Assembly: GCA_027483505.1 (NCBI GenBank)
Contig: JAIXUP010000034.1
Location: forward strand, 1 to 44,903
Length of the DNA: 44,903 nucleotides
Direction of reading: 5' to 3'
Source: Hyphomicrobiales bacterium
GTDB lineage: Bacteria > Pseudomonadota > Alphaproteobacteria > Rhizobiales > Beijerinckiaceae
Shown here: piece by piece, positions 16,458 to 24,787 of the stretch
Layout: each line of letters opens with the position of its first letter
How positions within the stretch are numbered: position 1 is the stretch's first letter
The notes under the pieces: model-generated
Database searches by the model: none
Seen by the model: only the letters and a program-made list of their open reading frames with translations
Told to the model about the DNA's origin: nothing
Program-made: the position numbers and the translations under genes

Positions 16458-16868
16458 ATGACGGCACAACGGGGCAGGGACATGCTGCTGCGCGTTGAAA
16501 GCGCGCCCACCGTGTTCACCAGCGTCGCCGGGCTGCGCGCCCGCCAGATCGCCTTCAACGCCGAGGCGGTCGACATCACGCACGCCGAAAGCGCCGGTCG
16601 CTGGCGCGAGCTGCTCGCCGGGGCGGGCATCCGCCGCGCCTCGATCTCCGGCGGTGGGGTGTTTCGCGACGAGGCCTCGCACGCACTCGTGCGGCAGGTC
16701 TTCTTCGATGGCGACATCCGCCAATGGCAGATCGTGATCCCGGATTTCGGGCGGCTGCAGGGGGCATTCCAGCTCTCCAGCCTCGAGTACCGAGGCGATC
16801 ATGCGGCTGAAGTCACCTTCGAGATGTCGCTTGAGTCAGCCGGCGCGCTGACCTTCACAGCGATCTGA
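16458..16868 (+). CDS. major tail tube protein (g9-like, TP901-1 family)
   Basis: A 136-residue tail-tube subunit of the TP901-1/gp9 family. It opens with AQRGRDMLLRVES, then LRARQIAFNAEAVDITHAES, SGGGVFRDEASHALVRQVFF, and ends in a beta strand FEMSLESAGALTFTAI; this pattern is typical of GTA tail tubes. A GAGG-containing ribosome site lies just upstream of the ATG. It precedes the chaperone genes, as in siphovirus-like clusters. Confidence 0.92.
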   Translation: MTAQRGRDMLLRVESAPTVFTSVAGLRARQIAFNAEAVDITHAESAGRWRELLAGAGIRRASISGGGVFRDEASHALVRQVFFDGDIRQWQIVIPDFGRLQGAFQLSSLEYRGDHAAEVTFEMSLESAGALTFTAI

Positions 16869-16875
16869 GGCGGCC

Positions 16876-17220
16876 GTGGCGAACCGACATCGCGGCGAGG
16901 TGCCGCTGGACCTTGGCGGGCGCAGGCTGGCGCTCAGGCTCACCCTTGGCGGGCTCGCCGAACTGGAAGATGCGCTCGACGCCGGCGATCTTGTCGGCCT
17001 TGGCGAACGGCTTGGCAGCGGGCGGATCGCGGCGCGCGACATCATCGCCATCCTCCGCATCGGGCTCAAGGGCGCCGGGCATGATCTGGCCGATGGCGAG
17101 ATCGAGGCGCTGTCCGTTGCCGGCGGCCTCGAACCGATCGCCGGTGCGATCGCCGCCCTGTTCACCGTGACGTTCGGCTCACCCATTGCCGCCGGTGTGG
17201 CCCGCCCTCTCGTGCCGTAG
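16876..17220 (+). CDS. tail assembly chaperone (g10-like)
   Basis: A 114-residue GTA gp10-type chaperone with a GTG start and GAGG at 16867-16870. VPLDLGGRRLALRLTLGGLAELEDAL and the GRIAARDIIAILRIGLKGAG region are characteristic (shown in part). In siphoviruses the equivalent gene shields the tape measure and is followed by a second reading frame reached by -1 frameshifting. Here the next frame (g10.1) lies in the -1 phase relative to this gene and lacks a usable start for its full sequence, so a frameshifted longer product is possible. Confidence 0.85.
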   Translation: MANRHRGEVPLDLGGRRLALRLTLGGLAELEDALDAGDLVGLGERLGSGRIAARDIIAILRIGLKGAGHDLADGEIEALSVAGGLEPIAGAIAALFTVTFGSPIAAGVARPLVP

Positions 17221-17222
17221 CC

Positions 17223-17432
17223 GGTGTCGAGGCGAGCGCGGCGGGCGCCTTCCCCTGGGAGGCGGTGATCGCGCTTGGCCTTCACCGGCTGCGGCTGGAA
17301 CCGGACATGTTCTGGCGGCTGACGCCGCGTGAACTGCTGCTGATCGCCGGCCTCGGCCTGCCGGGCCCGGGCCATTGCGACCAAGCCGCCCTGGCCCGGT
17401 TGATGACGGAATATCCCGATGATGGCGGCTGA
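17223..17432 (+). CDS. second tail chaperone reading frame (g10.1-like, TIGR02216), no proper start codon
   Basis: This frame encodes a conserved-looking peptide containing FPWEAVIALGLHRLRLEPD and FWRLTPRELLLIAGL, which matches the small TIGR02216/g10.1 proteins following g10 in GTAs. The frame is open from 17085, but no ATG, GTG or TTG occurs before the conserved FPWE block at 17250. The first legal start is a GTG at 17265, which would cut off that block. It lies in the -1 phase relative to g10, overlapping it for 135 bases. The left boundary given here is the first codon after the g10 stop and is a convention. Expression by frameshift, by the GTG, or by a non-standard codon are all open. 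Confidence 0.7.
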   Translation, partial: GVEASAAGAFPWEAVIALGLHRLRLEPDMFWRLTPRELLLIAGLGLPGPGHCDQAALARLMTEYPDDGG

Positions 17433-17456
17433 GCCGCCCGCAAGGAGAACAACGCC

Positions 17457-18017
17457 ATGGCGGATGACGATGATCTGGCCGGGTCCCTGACCGGACAGAC
17501 GGTGATGCTGACGCAGCTTGATGGACTGACGAGGCAGTTCGGCCGATCGGTCACCGAGGCTTTCTCCAAAGGCATCGTTGAGGGGAAACGCTTCGAGGAT
17601 GTCCTCAAGAGCATTGCGATGCGGCTCTCGGACACCGCGCTGAAGCAGAGCCTGAAGCCGCTGGAGACGGGGGTCTCGGGTTTGATCGGGCAGGGCCTGC
17701 ATTCGCTCGGCGGCCTGTTCGGCGGCGGTGCCGGACAGATCCAGGCCTTCGCGAAGGGAGGGATTGTCCATGCGCCGACCTATTTCGGCGCTTCGGGAGG
17801 CGTCGGGCTGATGGGCGAAGCCGGCTCGGAAGCGATTCTGCCGCTGTCGCGCGGTTCCGACGGCCGGCTCGGCGTGCGGGCGGCGGGAGAGGGCGCGCAA
17901 TCCACCCATGTCATCGTCAACATCGCCGCCGCCGACATCGAGAGCTTCCGCCGTTCGGAAGCGCAGGTCTCCGCCGCCATGGCCCGCGCCGTGGCTCGCG
18001 GCCGCCGCATCCTGTGA
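17457..18017 (+). CDS. short tail tape measure protein (g11-like)
   Basis: A 186-residue tape measure. Its small size implies a very short tail, as in the R. capsulatus GTA (g11 about 220 residues), and contrasts with the 700-1500 residues usual in siphoviruses. The middle is Gly-rich (IGQGLHSLGGLFGGG), and FAKGGIVHAPTYFGASGGVG with MGEAGSEAILPLSRGSDGRLG is the conserved C-terminal signature of tape measures. AAGGAG at 17442-17447 gives a good ribosome site. This is one of the best reasons to call the cluster GTA-like rather than a generic prophage. Confidence 0.9.
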   Translation: MADDDDLAGSLTGQTVMLTQLDGLTRQFGRSVTEAFSKGIVEGKRFEDVLKSIAMRLSDTALKQSLKPLETGVSGLIGQGLHSLGGLFGGGAGQIQAFAKGGIVHAPTYFGASGGVGLMGEAGSEAILPLSRGSDGRLGVRAAGEGAQSTHVIVNIAAADIESFRRSEAQVSAAMARAVARGRRIL

Positions 18018-18026
18018 GGACGCCAG

Positions 18027-18665
18027 ATGGCTTTTGCCGATTTCCACGACGTGCGCTTTCCACTCGACATCTCGCGCGGCGCGCGCGGCGGCCCGGTGCG
18101 GCGCACCGACATCGTCACGCTGGCGTCCGGACGCGAACACCGCAACGCGCGCTGGATTCATTCGCGCCGCAAGTATGATGCCGGCTACGGGGTCAAGACC
18201 CTGGCGGGACTGGCCTCCGTCGTGGCCTTCTTCGAGGAGCGCCGCGGCCGGCTGATCGGCTTTCGCTGGCGCGACCGGCTCGACTGGACGAGCGCCTCTG
18301 CGAATGGCGCTCCGGCTCCGTTGGACCAGCCCATCGGCGCCGGAACCGGCAGCCGCGCTAGTTTCCAACTTGTGAAGACCTATGGCGCCGCCCATGCGCC
18401 GTACCAGCGGCTTATTCGCAAGCCTGTTGCCGGAACCGTCCGCGTCGCGGTCGGCGGCGCGGAACTGCCGCCCACGGGGTTTAGCGTCGACGCCGCGACG
18501 GGAGTGGTGACGTTTGCCGTTGCCCCGGCCAACGGCGCGGCCATCACCGCCGGTTACGAGTTCGATGTGCCTGTCCGCTTCGACATCGACGAACTCGACA
18601 TCGAACTCAGCGCCTTCGAGGCCGGGCAGATCCCCAGCATTCCCCTCATCGAACTGATCGTGTGA
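18027..18665 (+). CDS. distal tail protein (g12-like, DUF2460)
   Basis: A 212-residue DUF2460/TIGR02217 protein, the distal tail ring of GTA particles. The N-terminus FADFHDVRFPLDISRGARGG and the block RRTDIVTLASGREHRNARW are diagnostic, and residues 60-80 contain AFFEERRGRLIGFRWRDRLD. The C-terminus ends FEAGQIPSIPLIELIV, the usual close of the family. The next gene starts three bases after its stop. Confidence 0.93.
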   Translation: MAFADFHDVRFPLDISRGARGGPVRRTDIVTLASGREHRNARWIHSRRKYDAGYGVKTLAGLASVVAFFEERRGRLIGFRWRDRLDWTSASANGAPAPLDQPIGAGTGSRASFQLVKTYGAAHAPYQRLIRKPVAGTVRVAVGGAELPPTGFSVDAATGVVTFAVAPANGAAITAGYEFDVPVRFDIDELDIELSAFEAGQIPSIPLIELIV

Positions 18666-18668
18666 GCC

Positions 18669-19553
18669 ATGAAAGCCATCCAGACAGGCCTCGCCGCGCA
18701 TCTTGCCGGCGGGGTGACGACGCTGTGCCGCTGCTGGACGCTGACGCGGAGCGACGGCCTCGTGCTCGGCTTCACCGATCATGACCAGGACATCACGCTG
18801 GATGGAGTCATTCACCGCGCCCGCTCGGGGCTGGAGGCCTCGGAGGCCTCGGCTGAGCTGGGCTTTGCCGTGGCCGGAATGGACGTGGCGGGCGTGCTCC
18901 ATGCGGCTGGCCTCAGCGAGGCCGATATCCGGCGCGGACTTTATGACGGCGCCACGGTGCGCATAAGCCTCGTCAGCTGGAGCAATCCGGACGATCGTCA
19001 GCTGCTCGATGTGATGGTCATCGGCGAAATCCGTCGCGGCGACAGCGCCTTCGTGGCCGAGTTGCGCGGCGCTGCCCATCGCTTCGACGAGGAGAGGGGC
19101 CGGCTGTACACGCGTCGCTGCTCCGCCGATCTCGGCGACAGCCGATGCGCCAAGCCGGTCAGCGCGGTCGGATCGACCATCGCGGCGACGGATGGCGCCG
19201 GCACGGTCACCCTGCCGGGGCTGGCCGGCTATACTGGCGGCTGGTTCAGCGGCGGGCGTTTGAGTTTCACCAGCGGCGCTAACAGCGGCCATCAGGTCGA
19301 GATCAGGCAGCATGACCTGATCGACGGGCTGGCGGTCCTGCAGCTCTGGCTTGACGCGCCGATGACGATCGCCGCCGGCGACGGGGTCAGTGCTACGCCC
19401 GGCTGCGACAAGAGTTTCGCCACATGCCGGAGCAAATTTGGCAACAGCGTCAACTTCCGGGGCTTCCCGCATATTCCCGGCACCGAACTCCTGCTCCAGG
19501 TGGCGGGCCAGAGGGTCGCGCCTGTGGCCGATGGCGGGAGCCTGTTCCGATGA
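18669..19553 (+). CDS. tail hub protein (g13-like, DUF2163)
   Basis: A 294-residue DUF2163/TIGR02218 protein forming the tail hub. TTLCRCWTLTRSDGLVLGFTDHDQD near residue 18 and AGMDVAGVLHAAGLSEADI are characteristic. Later Cys-rich blocks (YTRRCSADLGDSRC and TPGCDKSFATCRSKFGN) resemble the iron-sulfur-like or metal-binding cysteines described for GTA and lambda-gpL-type hubs. It ends with an ATGA overlap into the peptidase gene. A metal cluster is inferred, not shown. Confidence 0.92.
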   Translation: MKAIQTGLAAHLAGGVTTLCRCWTLTRSDGLVLGFTDHDQDITLDGVIHRARSGLEASEASAELGFAVAGMDVAGVLHAAGLSEADIRRGLYDGATVRISLVSWSNPDDRQLLDVMVIGEIRRGDSAFVAELRGAAHRFDEERGRLYTRRCSADLGDSRCAKPVSAVGSTIAATDGAGTVTLPGLAGYTGGWFSGGRLSFTSGANSGHQVEIRQHDLIDGLAVLQLWLDAPMTIAAGDGVSATPGCDKSFATCRSKFGNSVNFRGFPHIPGTELLLQVAGQRVAPVADGGSLFR

Positions 19554-19987
19554 CCGGCGCGCGCTTCGCCGAGGCCGCCCGCACATGGCTCGGAACGCCC
19601 TATCAGCACCAGGCCAGTCTCAAGGGCGTCGGCTGCGACTGCCTCGGTCTGCTGCGCGGCGTCTGGCGCGACGTGTACGGACACGAGCCGGAAACGCCGC
19701 CACCTTATTCGCCGGACTGGGCCGAGAGCCAGCCCATCCGCTCCGAGCCGCTGCTTGAGGCGGCCATGCGCCACCTCCATCCGGCAACCGGCGAGCCGGA
19801 AGCCGGGGATGTTCTCCTCTTTCGCTGGCGGACCCATCTGCCGGCCAAGCATCTCGCCATCGTCAGCGGCCCCGGCCTGATGATCCATGCCCATGACGGC
19901 GCCTGCGTCTGCGAGGCGCCGATCAGCCCGTGGTGGCGGCGTCATCTGGCCGCCGCCTTCCGACATCCTCGACAGGAGCGTTCATGA
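19550..19987 (+). CDS. NlpC/P60 peptidase of the tail (g14-like, TIGR02219)
   Basis: A 145-residue cysteine peptidase, predicted to cut cell-wall peptides as the particle's tail penetrates the periplasm. WLGTPYQHQASLKGVGCDCLGL carries the catalytic Cys31 in the DCxGL motif (start of the motif at residue 28), and the catalytic His is in PAKHLAIVSG. Starts and stops overlap both neighbours (ATGA at 19550 and at 19984), showing tight translational coupling through g13-g14-g15. Confidence 0.93.
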   Translation: MTGARFAEAARTWLGTPYQHQASLKGVGCDCLGLLRGVWRDVYGHEPETPPPYSPDWAESQPIRSEPLLEAAMRHLHPATGEPEAGDVLLFRWRTHLPAKHLAIVSGPGLMIHAHDGACVCEAPISPWWRRHLAAAFRHPRQERS

Positions 19988-22900
19988 CCACGGTCGTCTT
20001 GCAGGCAGCCGGCACCGCCATCGGCTCATTCTTCGGCGGCCCGATCGGCGGCATGGTCGGGCGTGCGGCCGGGGCGCTGGCAGGCTCCGTCGTCGACAAC
20101 GCCCTTTTCAACAGCGGTGTCCGCACTGTCGAGGGCCCTCGCCTCAGCGAAACCAGCGGGCTGATGGCCTCCGAAGGCAACGCCATTCCGCGCGTCTACG
20201 GCCGCGCCAGGCTGGGCGGCCAGCTGATCTGGGCCACACGCTTCGAAGAGGTGATGACCACGACGACGCGCCCGGCAGGCGGCGGCAAGGGCGGCGGCCA
20301 GCGCGTGCGCGAGCGCAGCTTCAGCTATTTCGCCAACCTCGCGGTCGCCCTCTGCGAGGGCGAGATCAGCTTCATCCGCCGGGTCTGGGCCAACGGCAGC
20401 GAGATCGATGTCCGCACCCTGACCATGCGGGTCTATCGCGGCGACGGGCTCCAGCAGCCGGATGCGCTGATTCTCGCCAAGGAAGGACCGGATCATGCTC
20501 CCGCCTATCGCGGAACGGCCTATGTCGTGTTCGAGCGCCTGCCGCTGGCCGACTACGGCAACCGGGTGCCGCAGTTCAGTTTCGAGGTGGTGCGGGCTCT
20601 CCCGGGCGTCCGTGAGCAGATCAGGTCGGTCAATCTGATTCCCGGCGCCGGCGAGTTCGCCTATGCGACCACGCCTGTGACGCGCAGGCTCGGGATCGGC
20701 GCTGCGCAGGCCGAGAACAGCAACCAGCTTCAGGCGAGCACGGATGTCGCCGCATCGCTCGACCAGTTGCAGGCATTGTGCCCCAATCTGACGGCTGTCT
20801 CGGTCGTGATCAGCTGGTTCGGCGATGATCTGCGGGTGGGCGCCTGCACCCTCGCGCCACGCGTCGACAACGCGCTCAAGGTCACTGAAGGCGGAGAGTG
20901 GCTGGTCGCCGGGCTCCGGCGCGAGGCGGCGCGTGTGGTCAGCCAGACATCCGGCAGCCCGGCCTATGGCGGCACCCCGAGCGACGCCAGCGTTCTTGCC
21001 CTCATCGCCGAACTGAAGCGGCGCGGCCTCAAGGTCACGCTCTATCCGTTCGTGATGATGGACATCGCGCCGGGAAACGCCCGGCCAGACCCTTACGGAG
21101 CCGTCGAGCAGGCCGCTTATCCGTGGCGCGGACGAATCACCTGCCATCCGGCTCCCGGTCAGCCGGCCACGCCCGACGGCACGCCCGGGACGCTGGGAGC
21201 GGTGGCCAGCTTCGTTGGAACCGTCGCGCCTGCGGACCTCTCCCTCAGCGGCCAGACCGTGACCTGCACGAAGCCAGGAGAATGGAGCTTCCGCCGCCAT
21301 ATCCTGCACTATGCGCGTCTCGCCGAGGCGGCCGACGGCGTTGATGGCTTCATCATCGGCAGCGAACTTGTCGGCCTGACCCGGGTTCGCTCCGCATCGG
21401 GCGCTTACCCGTTTGTGACCGCCTTGCAGGCGATTGCCGCCGATGCCCGCGCCATCCTTGGTGCACAGACCCGCATCACGTATGCGGCGGACTGGACCGA
21501 ATACGGTGCGCATGTGCTGGCGGGCGGGCAGGAGGTCCGCTTCCCGCTCGATCCGCTCTGGGCCTCTCCGGCGATCGACGCTGTCGGCATCGACTACTAT
21601 CCGCCGATCTCGGATTGGCGCGCAGGCATCGACCATCTCGACGCTGCGACCGCGCGTTCGGCCCACGACCTCGATTATCTTGCTGCGCGGCAGATTGCCG
21701 GCGAGGCCTTCGACTGGTTCTACGCGGGCGCCGGCAGCCGCGCAGCGCAGGTGCGCTCGCCCATCACCGACGGAGCGCTCGGCAAGCCGTGGATCTACAG
21801 GGCCAAGGATATCGCCGGCTGGTGGCGGAACAGCCACCGTGAGCGCATCGGCGGCGCGGAGCTTGCCGTCAGCACCGACTGGTCGCCCGGGTCCAAGCCG
21901 ATCTGGCTGACGGAGATCGGCTGCCCGGCCGTCGACAACGGCGCCAACGGCCCGCATGTCTTCCCCGACCCCAAATCCGCTGAAGGGGCGCGGCCCGCCT
22001 TTTCCAGCGGCGCACGTGACGACCTGATGCAGTTGCGCGCCATCGAGGCGCAGATCGGTGTCTTCGATCCCGCTTCCGTCCGCTTCAGCGCAAGCGCCAA
22101 CCCCACGAATGCAGCCGGTACGCTGCGCATGCTTTCAGCGGCCGACATCGCAGTCTGGGCTTGGGACGCGCGCCCGTTTCCGGCCTTTCCGATGCTGGCG
22201 GACGTCTGGAGCGACGGCCCGAATTGGCAGACAGGCCACTGGCTGAACGGGCGGCTTGAGGGCGCGCCTCTGGACCGGCTGATGGCCGCCATTCTCGCCG
22301 ATTTTGGCCTGCCCGAGGCGGAGCGCCTGTCGATCGATCACTGCATCGACGGCTATGTCATCGACCGGCCGATGTCGGCACGGGAGGCGCTGGAGCCGCT
22401 GGTCCGTCTTTTCGGTCTGGAAGCCCGATTCAGCGCCGGGCAGCTTGTTGTCAGCGAGCGCGATGCGCGCGGTCTGGTGTCGATTGATCCCGGTGAGCTC
22501 GTCCTGAACGGTGACGACAGGCCCTTTTCGCTCCGGCGCGCGCAGGAAACCGAGCTGCCGCGCGAACTCAGGATCGGCTTCCTCAACGCCGATTTCGACT
22601 ATGCCGGAGCCGTCAGCCGCTCGCGGCGTCTGGCTGGTGCGGCCCGCCGCGAGATGGCGCTTGACGGCGCGGTCGTTTGCAACCGGGCTTTGGCTGACGG
22701 ACTTGCCGATCAACGGCTGAAGGAGGCCTGGGTCGGTCGCGAGACGCTGACTTTCACCATCAGTCCGCGCCGGATTGCGCTTGAGCCAGGGGATGTCATC
22801 AGCTTCCCTGTCGATGGGGCGCCGCGACTGTTCCGCATCCGCGAGGTGGACGACGGCGCAACCCGCCGCGTTACCGCCATCAGCACCGAACGGAATCCGG

Positions 22901-23895
22901 GCTTCGGCCCGATCATGGCTCAGGATGTCGGTCGCAAGGCCGGGCTGCCGGCGGCCGCCGCAGCGCCTTTCGTCCTGCCGGTCGAACTCCCGCTGGCCGA
23001 GGGCAGCGAGCCGGTTCTGCTCAGCCTTGCGGCCTATGCCTCACCATGGCCGGGTGGTCTCGACATCCTGCGGGCGGGCGACGGCCAGACGTTCCGCTTC
23101 GCTGGCAGGGTCGAGCGTCCCTCCCTGATCGGAAAGCTGCTGACGCCGCTAGACCCCGGCCCGCTCTGGCGCTGGGATCGTCGGGCGAGCGTCGATGTCG
23201 AGATCGAGGGCGGCGTGCTGCAGTCCCTCACCGAGGCCTCCGCGCTCGGGGGCGGCAACACCTTCGCCATTCGCGGCAGTGACGGGCTTTGGGAGGTTCT
23301 GGCCGCAGCCGGGGCCACCCTGATCGGTCCCAGGCGCTATCGCCTCACGCAGTTGCTGCGTGGTCTGGGCGGCTCTGAAGCATTGGCAGGCCGCACTGTT
23401 CCCCCCGGCGCCTGGCTGGTGGGCGTCGACGAGGCGCTCGTCCCGATTGCCCAAGGCCTCGGCGAGGTCGGGCGCAGCCTGTCCTGGCGCGTTCTGCCAC
23501 TCGGCGCCGAGGCCGCAGGCCCGGCGGAAACGGCGTTCTCAGCTGCGGCGCAAGGGCTGGCGCTCCGTCCGCTGCACCCGGTGCATCCGGTGGCCAGGCG
23601 CAGTCCAGCGGGCGTGGCGCTTGGCTGGGTCCGTCGAAGCCGCATCGCCGGCGACAACTGGGAGTTGTCGGAGCCGCCGCTCGGCGAGGCCAGCGAATCC
23701 TACGAGCTGACGATCCATGCCGCAGGCGCGCCAAAGCGTGTGCTGCGCAGCGTCACGCCGTCGCTGATCTATCCCTCGGCGCTGGAGTTGTCCGATTTCG
23801 GCGCGAGCCAGAGCGTTCTCGACATCGGTCTGGCGCAGGTCAGCGAGGCCGTTGGCGCAGGCCCGATGGGCCGGGCGACGATCCCGGTCCGCTAG
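19984..23895 (+). CDS. baseplate 'megatron' with GTA TIM barrel (g15-like)
   Basis: A 1303-residue multidomain tail-tip protein, the host-recognition end of the particle. It opens with a Gly/Ala-rich hydrophobic segment (residues 6-40, with IGSFFGGPIGGMVGRAAGAL). A glycoside-hydrolase-like TIM barrel spans about residues 420-720, with GFIIGSELVGL near 457 and IWLTEIGCPAVDNG near 640 supplying two plausible catalytic Glu residues. A phage-tail_3-like region follows at about 750-920, with beta-rich receptor-binding sequence to the C-terminus. Length matches R. capsulatus g15 (about 1300). Whether the TIM barrel is enzymatically active is unknown. The ATG overlaps the g14 stop by four bases. Confidence 0.95.
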   Translation: MTTVVLQAAGTAIGSFFGGPIGGMVGRAAGALAGSVVDNALFNSGVRTVEGPRLSETSGLMASEGNAIPRVYGRARLGGQLIWATRFEEVMTTTTRPAGGGKGGGQRVRERSFSYFANLAVALCEGEISFIRRVWANGSEIDVRTLTMRVYRGDGLQQPDALILAKEGPDHAPAYRGTAYVVFERLPLADYGNRVPQFSFEVVRALPGVREQIRSVNLIPGAGEFAYATTPVTRRLGIGAAQAENSNQLQASTDVAASLDQLQALCPNLTAVSVVISWFGDDLRVGACTLAPRVDNALKVTEGGEWLVAGLRREAARVVSQTSGSPAYGGTPSDASVLALIAELKRRGLKVTLYPFVMMDIAPGNARPDPYGAVEQAAYPWRGRITCHPAPGQPATPDGTPGTLGAVASFVGTVAPADLSLSGQTVTCTKPGEWSFRRHILHYARLAEAADGVDGFIIGSELVGLTRVRSASGAYPFVTALQAIAADARAILGAQTRITYAADWTEYGAHVLAGGQEVRFPLDPLWASPAIDAVGIDYYPPISDWRAGIDHLDAATARSAHDLDYLAARQIAGEAFDWFYAGAGSRAAQVRSPITDGALGKPWIYRAKDIAGWWRNSHRERIGGAELAVSTDWSPGSKPIWLTEIGCPAVDNGANGPHVFPDPKSAEGARPAFSSGARDDLMQLRAIEAQIGVFDPASVRFSASANPTNAAGTLRMLSAADIAVWAWDARPFPAFPMLADVWSDGPNWQTGHWLNGRLEGAPLDRLMAAILADFGLPEAERLSIDHCIDGYVIDRPMSAREALEPLVRLFGLEARFSAGQLVVSERDARGLVSIDPGELVLNGDDRPFSLRRAQETELPRELRIGFLNADFDYAGAVSRSRRLAGAARREMALDGAVVCNRALADGLADQRLKEAWVGRETLTFTISPRRIALEPGDVISFPVDGAPRLFRIREVDDGATRRVTAISTERNPGFGPIMAQDVGRKAGLPAAAAAPFVLPVELPLAEGSEPVLLSLAAYASPWPGGLDILRAGDGQTFRFAGRVERPSLIGKLLTPLDPGPLWRWDRRASVDVEIEGGVLQSLTEASALGGGNTFAIRGSDGLWEVLAAAGATLIGPRRYRLTQLLRGLGGSEALAGRTVPPGAWLVGVDEALVPIAQGLGEVGRSLSWRVLPLGAEAAGPAETAFSAAAQGLALRPLHPVHPVARRSPAGVALGWVRRSRIAGDNWELSEPPLGEASESYELTIHAAGAPKRVLRSVTPSLIYPSALELSDFGASQSVLDIGLAQVSEAVGAGPMGRATIPVR

Positions 23896-23929
23896 CGTTG
23901 CTTCACCCTCAACAGTGAGGATTCATCCC

Positions 23930-24703
23930 ATGGCGCGCGACACCTTTCCGGCCGCCCTCGATCTCATTTTCAGGCATGAGGGCGGCTATGTCGACCATCC
24001 GCTCGATCCCGGCGGCGCCACGATGTTCGGCATCACCCGCGCTACGCTGGCCGCCGTGCGCGGCAGGCCTGTATCCAAGGCCGAGGTCATGGCGCTGTCG
24101 CGCCAGGAAGCCGGCGACATCTACCGCGCGCGCTACTGGAACGCCGTGGCCGGCGACGAGCTTCCGGCCGGGCTCGACCTGGCCGTTTTCGATGCTGGCG
24201 TGAATGCGGGCCCTGCGCGGGCCGCGCGCTGGCTGCAGGAGGTGGCAGGTGTCGAGCCTGACGGTGTGATTGGGCCGCTGACACTCGCCGCAGTCCGCCG
24301 GCGTCCGGCCGCCACGATCATCGCCGGCTTCAGCGCGCGTCGCCTGCGCTTCCTTCAACGCCTGTCGACCTGGCGCGCCTTCGAGCGCGGCTGGAGCAGA
24401 CGGGTGCGCGAAACCGAAGCTGCCGCCCTGGCCATGGCCGGGCAGGGGCGCAGCGCCACACCCCAGACCCGGCCGACTCAGGAGAACGCCTCCATGGACG
24501 GAACCAAAAGCCTGCTCAACTCAAAGACCCTGTGGTCGAACCTCGTCGGCCTTGCGGCTGTTCTGCTCTCGACCTTTGGCATCGACACCAGCGGCGTCGA
24601 CAGCGCCGGCCTCTCGCAGGCCATTCCGCAGGCGGTGGCCGCGATCAGCTTCATCGCCTCGACGGTGTTCCGCGTCACGGCCACAAAACGCCTTGTGGCC
24701 TAG
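23930..24703 (+). CDS. GH108 endolysin fused to a holin-like membrane tail
   Basis: A 257-residue protein. Residues 1-170 are a GH108 N-acetylmuramidase (RHEGGYVDHPLDPGG, likely catalytic Glu17) with a peptidoglycan-binding_3 segment (VFDAGVNAGPARAARWLQ, DGVIGPLTLAAV). After a 20-residue polar linker, residues from 189 form a separate holin-like module with two hydrophobic helices (about 200-217 and 229-247) and a basic end. In many related clusters these are two genes. An in-frame ATG at 24494 with its own AGGAGA could also yield the holin part alone. GAGGA at 23917-23921 serves the main start. It would release particles by degrading the wall. Confidence 0.9.
   Translation: MARDTFPAALDLIFRHEGGYVDHPLDPGGATMFGITRATLAAVRGRPVSKAEVMALSRQEAGDIYRARYWNAVAGDELPAGLDLAVFDAGVNAGPARAARWLQEVAGVEPDGVIGPLTLAAVRRRPAATIIAGFSARRLRFLQRLSTWRAFERGWSRRVRETEAAALAMAGQGRSATPQTRPTQENASMDGTKSLLNSKTLWSNLVGLAAVLLSTFGIDTSGVDSAGLSQAIPQAVAAISFIASTVFRVTATKRLVA
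24494..24703 (+). CDS. possible free holin from an internal start
   Basis: A 69-residue product beginning MDGTKSLLNSKTLWSNLVGL that shares frame and stop with the endolysin. AGGAGA at 24480-24485 lies eight bases before the ATG at 24494, better placed than many starts in this cluster. It would have two transmembrane helices and a basic C-terminus (RVTATKRLVA), like small phage holins. Dual-start expression is an inference from the ribosome site and the domain boundary. Confidence 0.4.
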   Translation: MDGTKSLLNSKTLWSNLVGLAAVLLSTFGIDTSGVDSAGLSQAIPQAVAAISFIASTVFRVTATKRLVA

Positions 24704-24720
24704 GCTTCGGTGGTGTCGGC

Positions 24721-24747
24721 GGCCGTCCGTGGCTGCGCACGGCGGCC
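24721..24747 (+). terminator. GC-rich hairpin after the lysis gene
   Basis: GGCCG-T-CCGTG (24721-24731) pairs with CACGGCGGCC (24738-24747) over a 6-base loop, a 10-bp stem with one bulge, 17 bases after the stop at 24703. No T-tract follows, so it may be a weak or rho-assisted terminator marking the end of the particle cluster. Confidence 0.35.
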
Positions 24748-24787
24748 ATTCATGATCAGTTCAGCGTCAAATCGCCAGATTGCGGGT

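Noticed and set aside
17190..17225. Canonical X XXY YYZ slippery heptamer near the end of g10
   Set aside because: No heptamer satisfies both codon positions; C CCT CTC matches only the P-site half. The frameshift idea rests on phase and missing start codons, not on a slippery motif.
16836..19586. A 916-codon open frame on the minus strand across the tail genes
   Set aside because: It lies opposite well-conserved g10-g13 genes in high-GC DNA. The translation is Arg/Gly/His-rich low-information sequence with no recognisable domain, typical of a codon-bias shadow.
8045..24787. Integrase, att sites, repressor or tRNA flanking the particle cluster
   Set aside because: I looked for an integrase or excisionase, for flanking direct repeats and for tRNA ends, and found none in the gene content or in the edges at 8045-8258 and 24704-24787.
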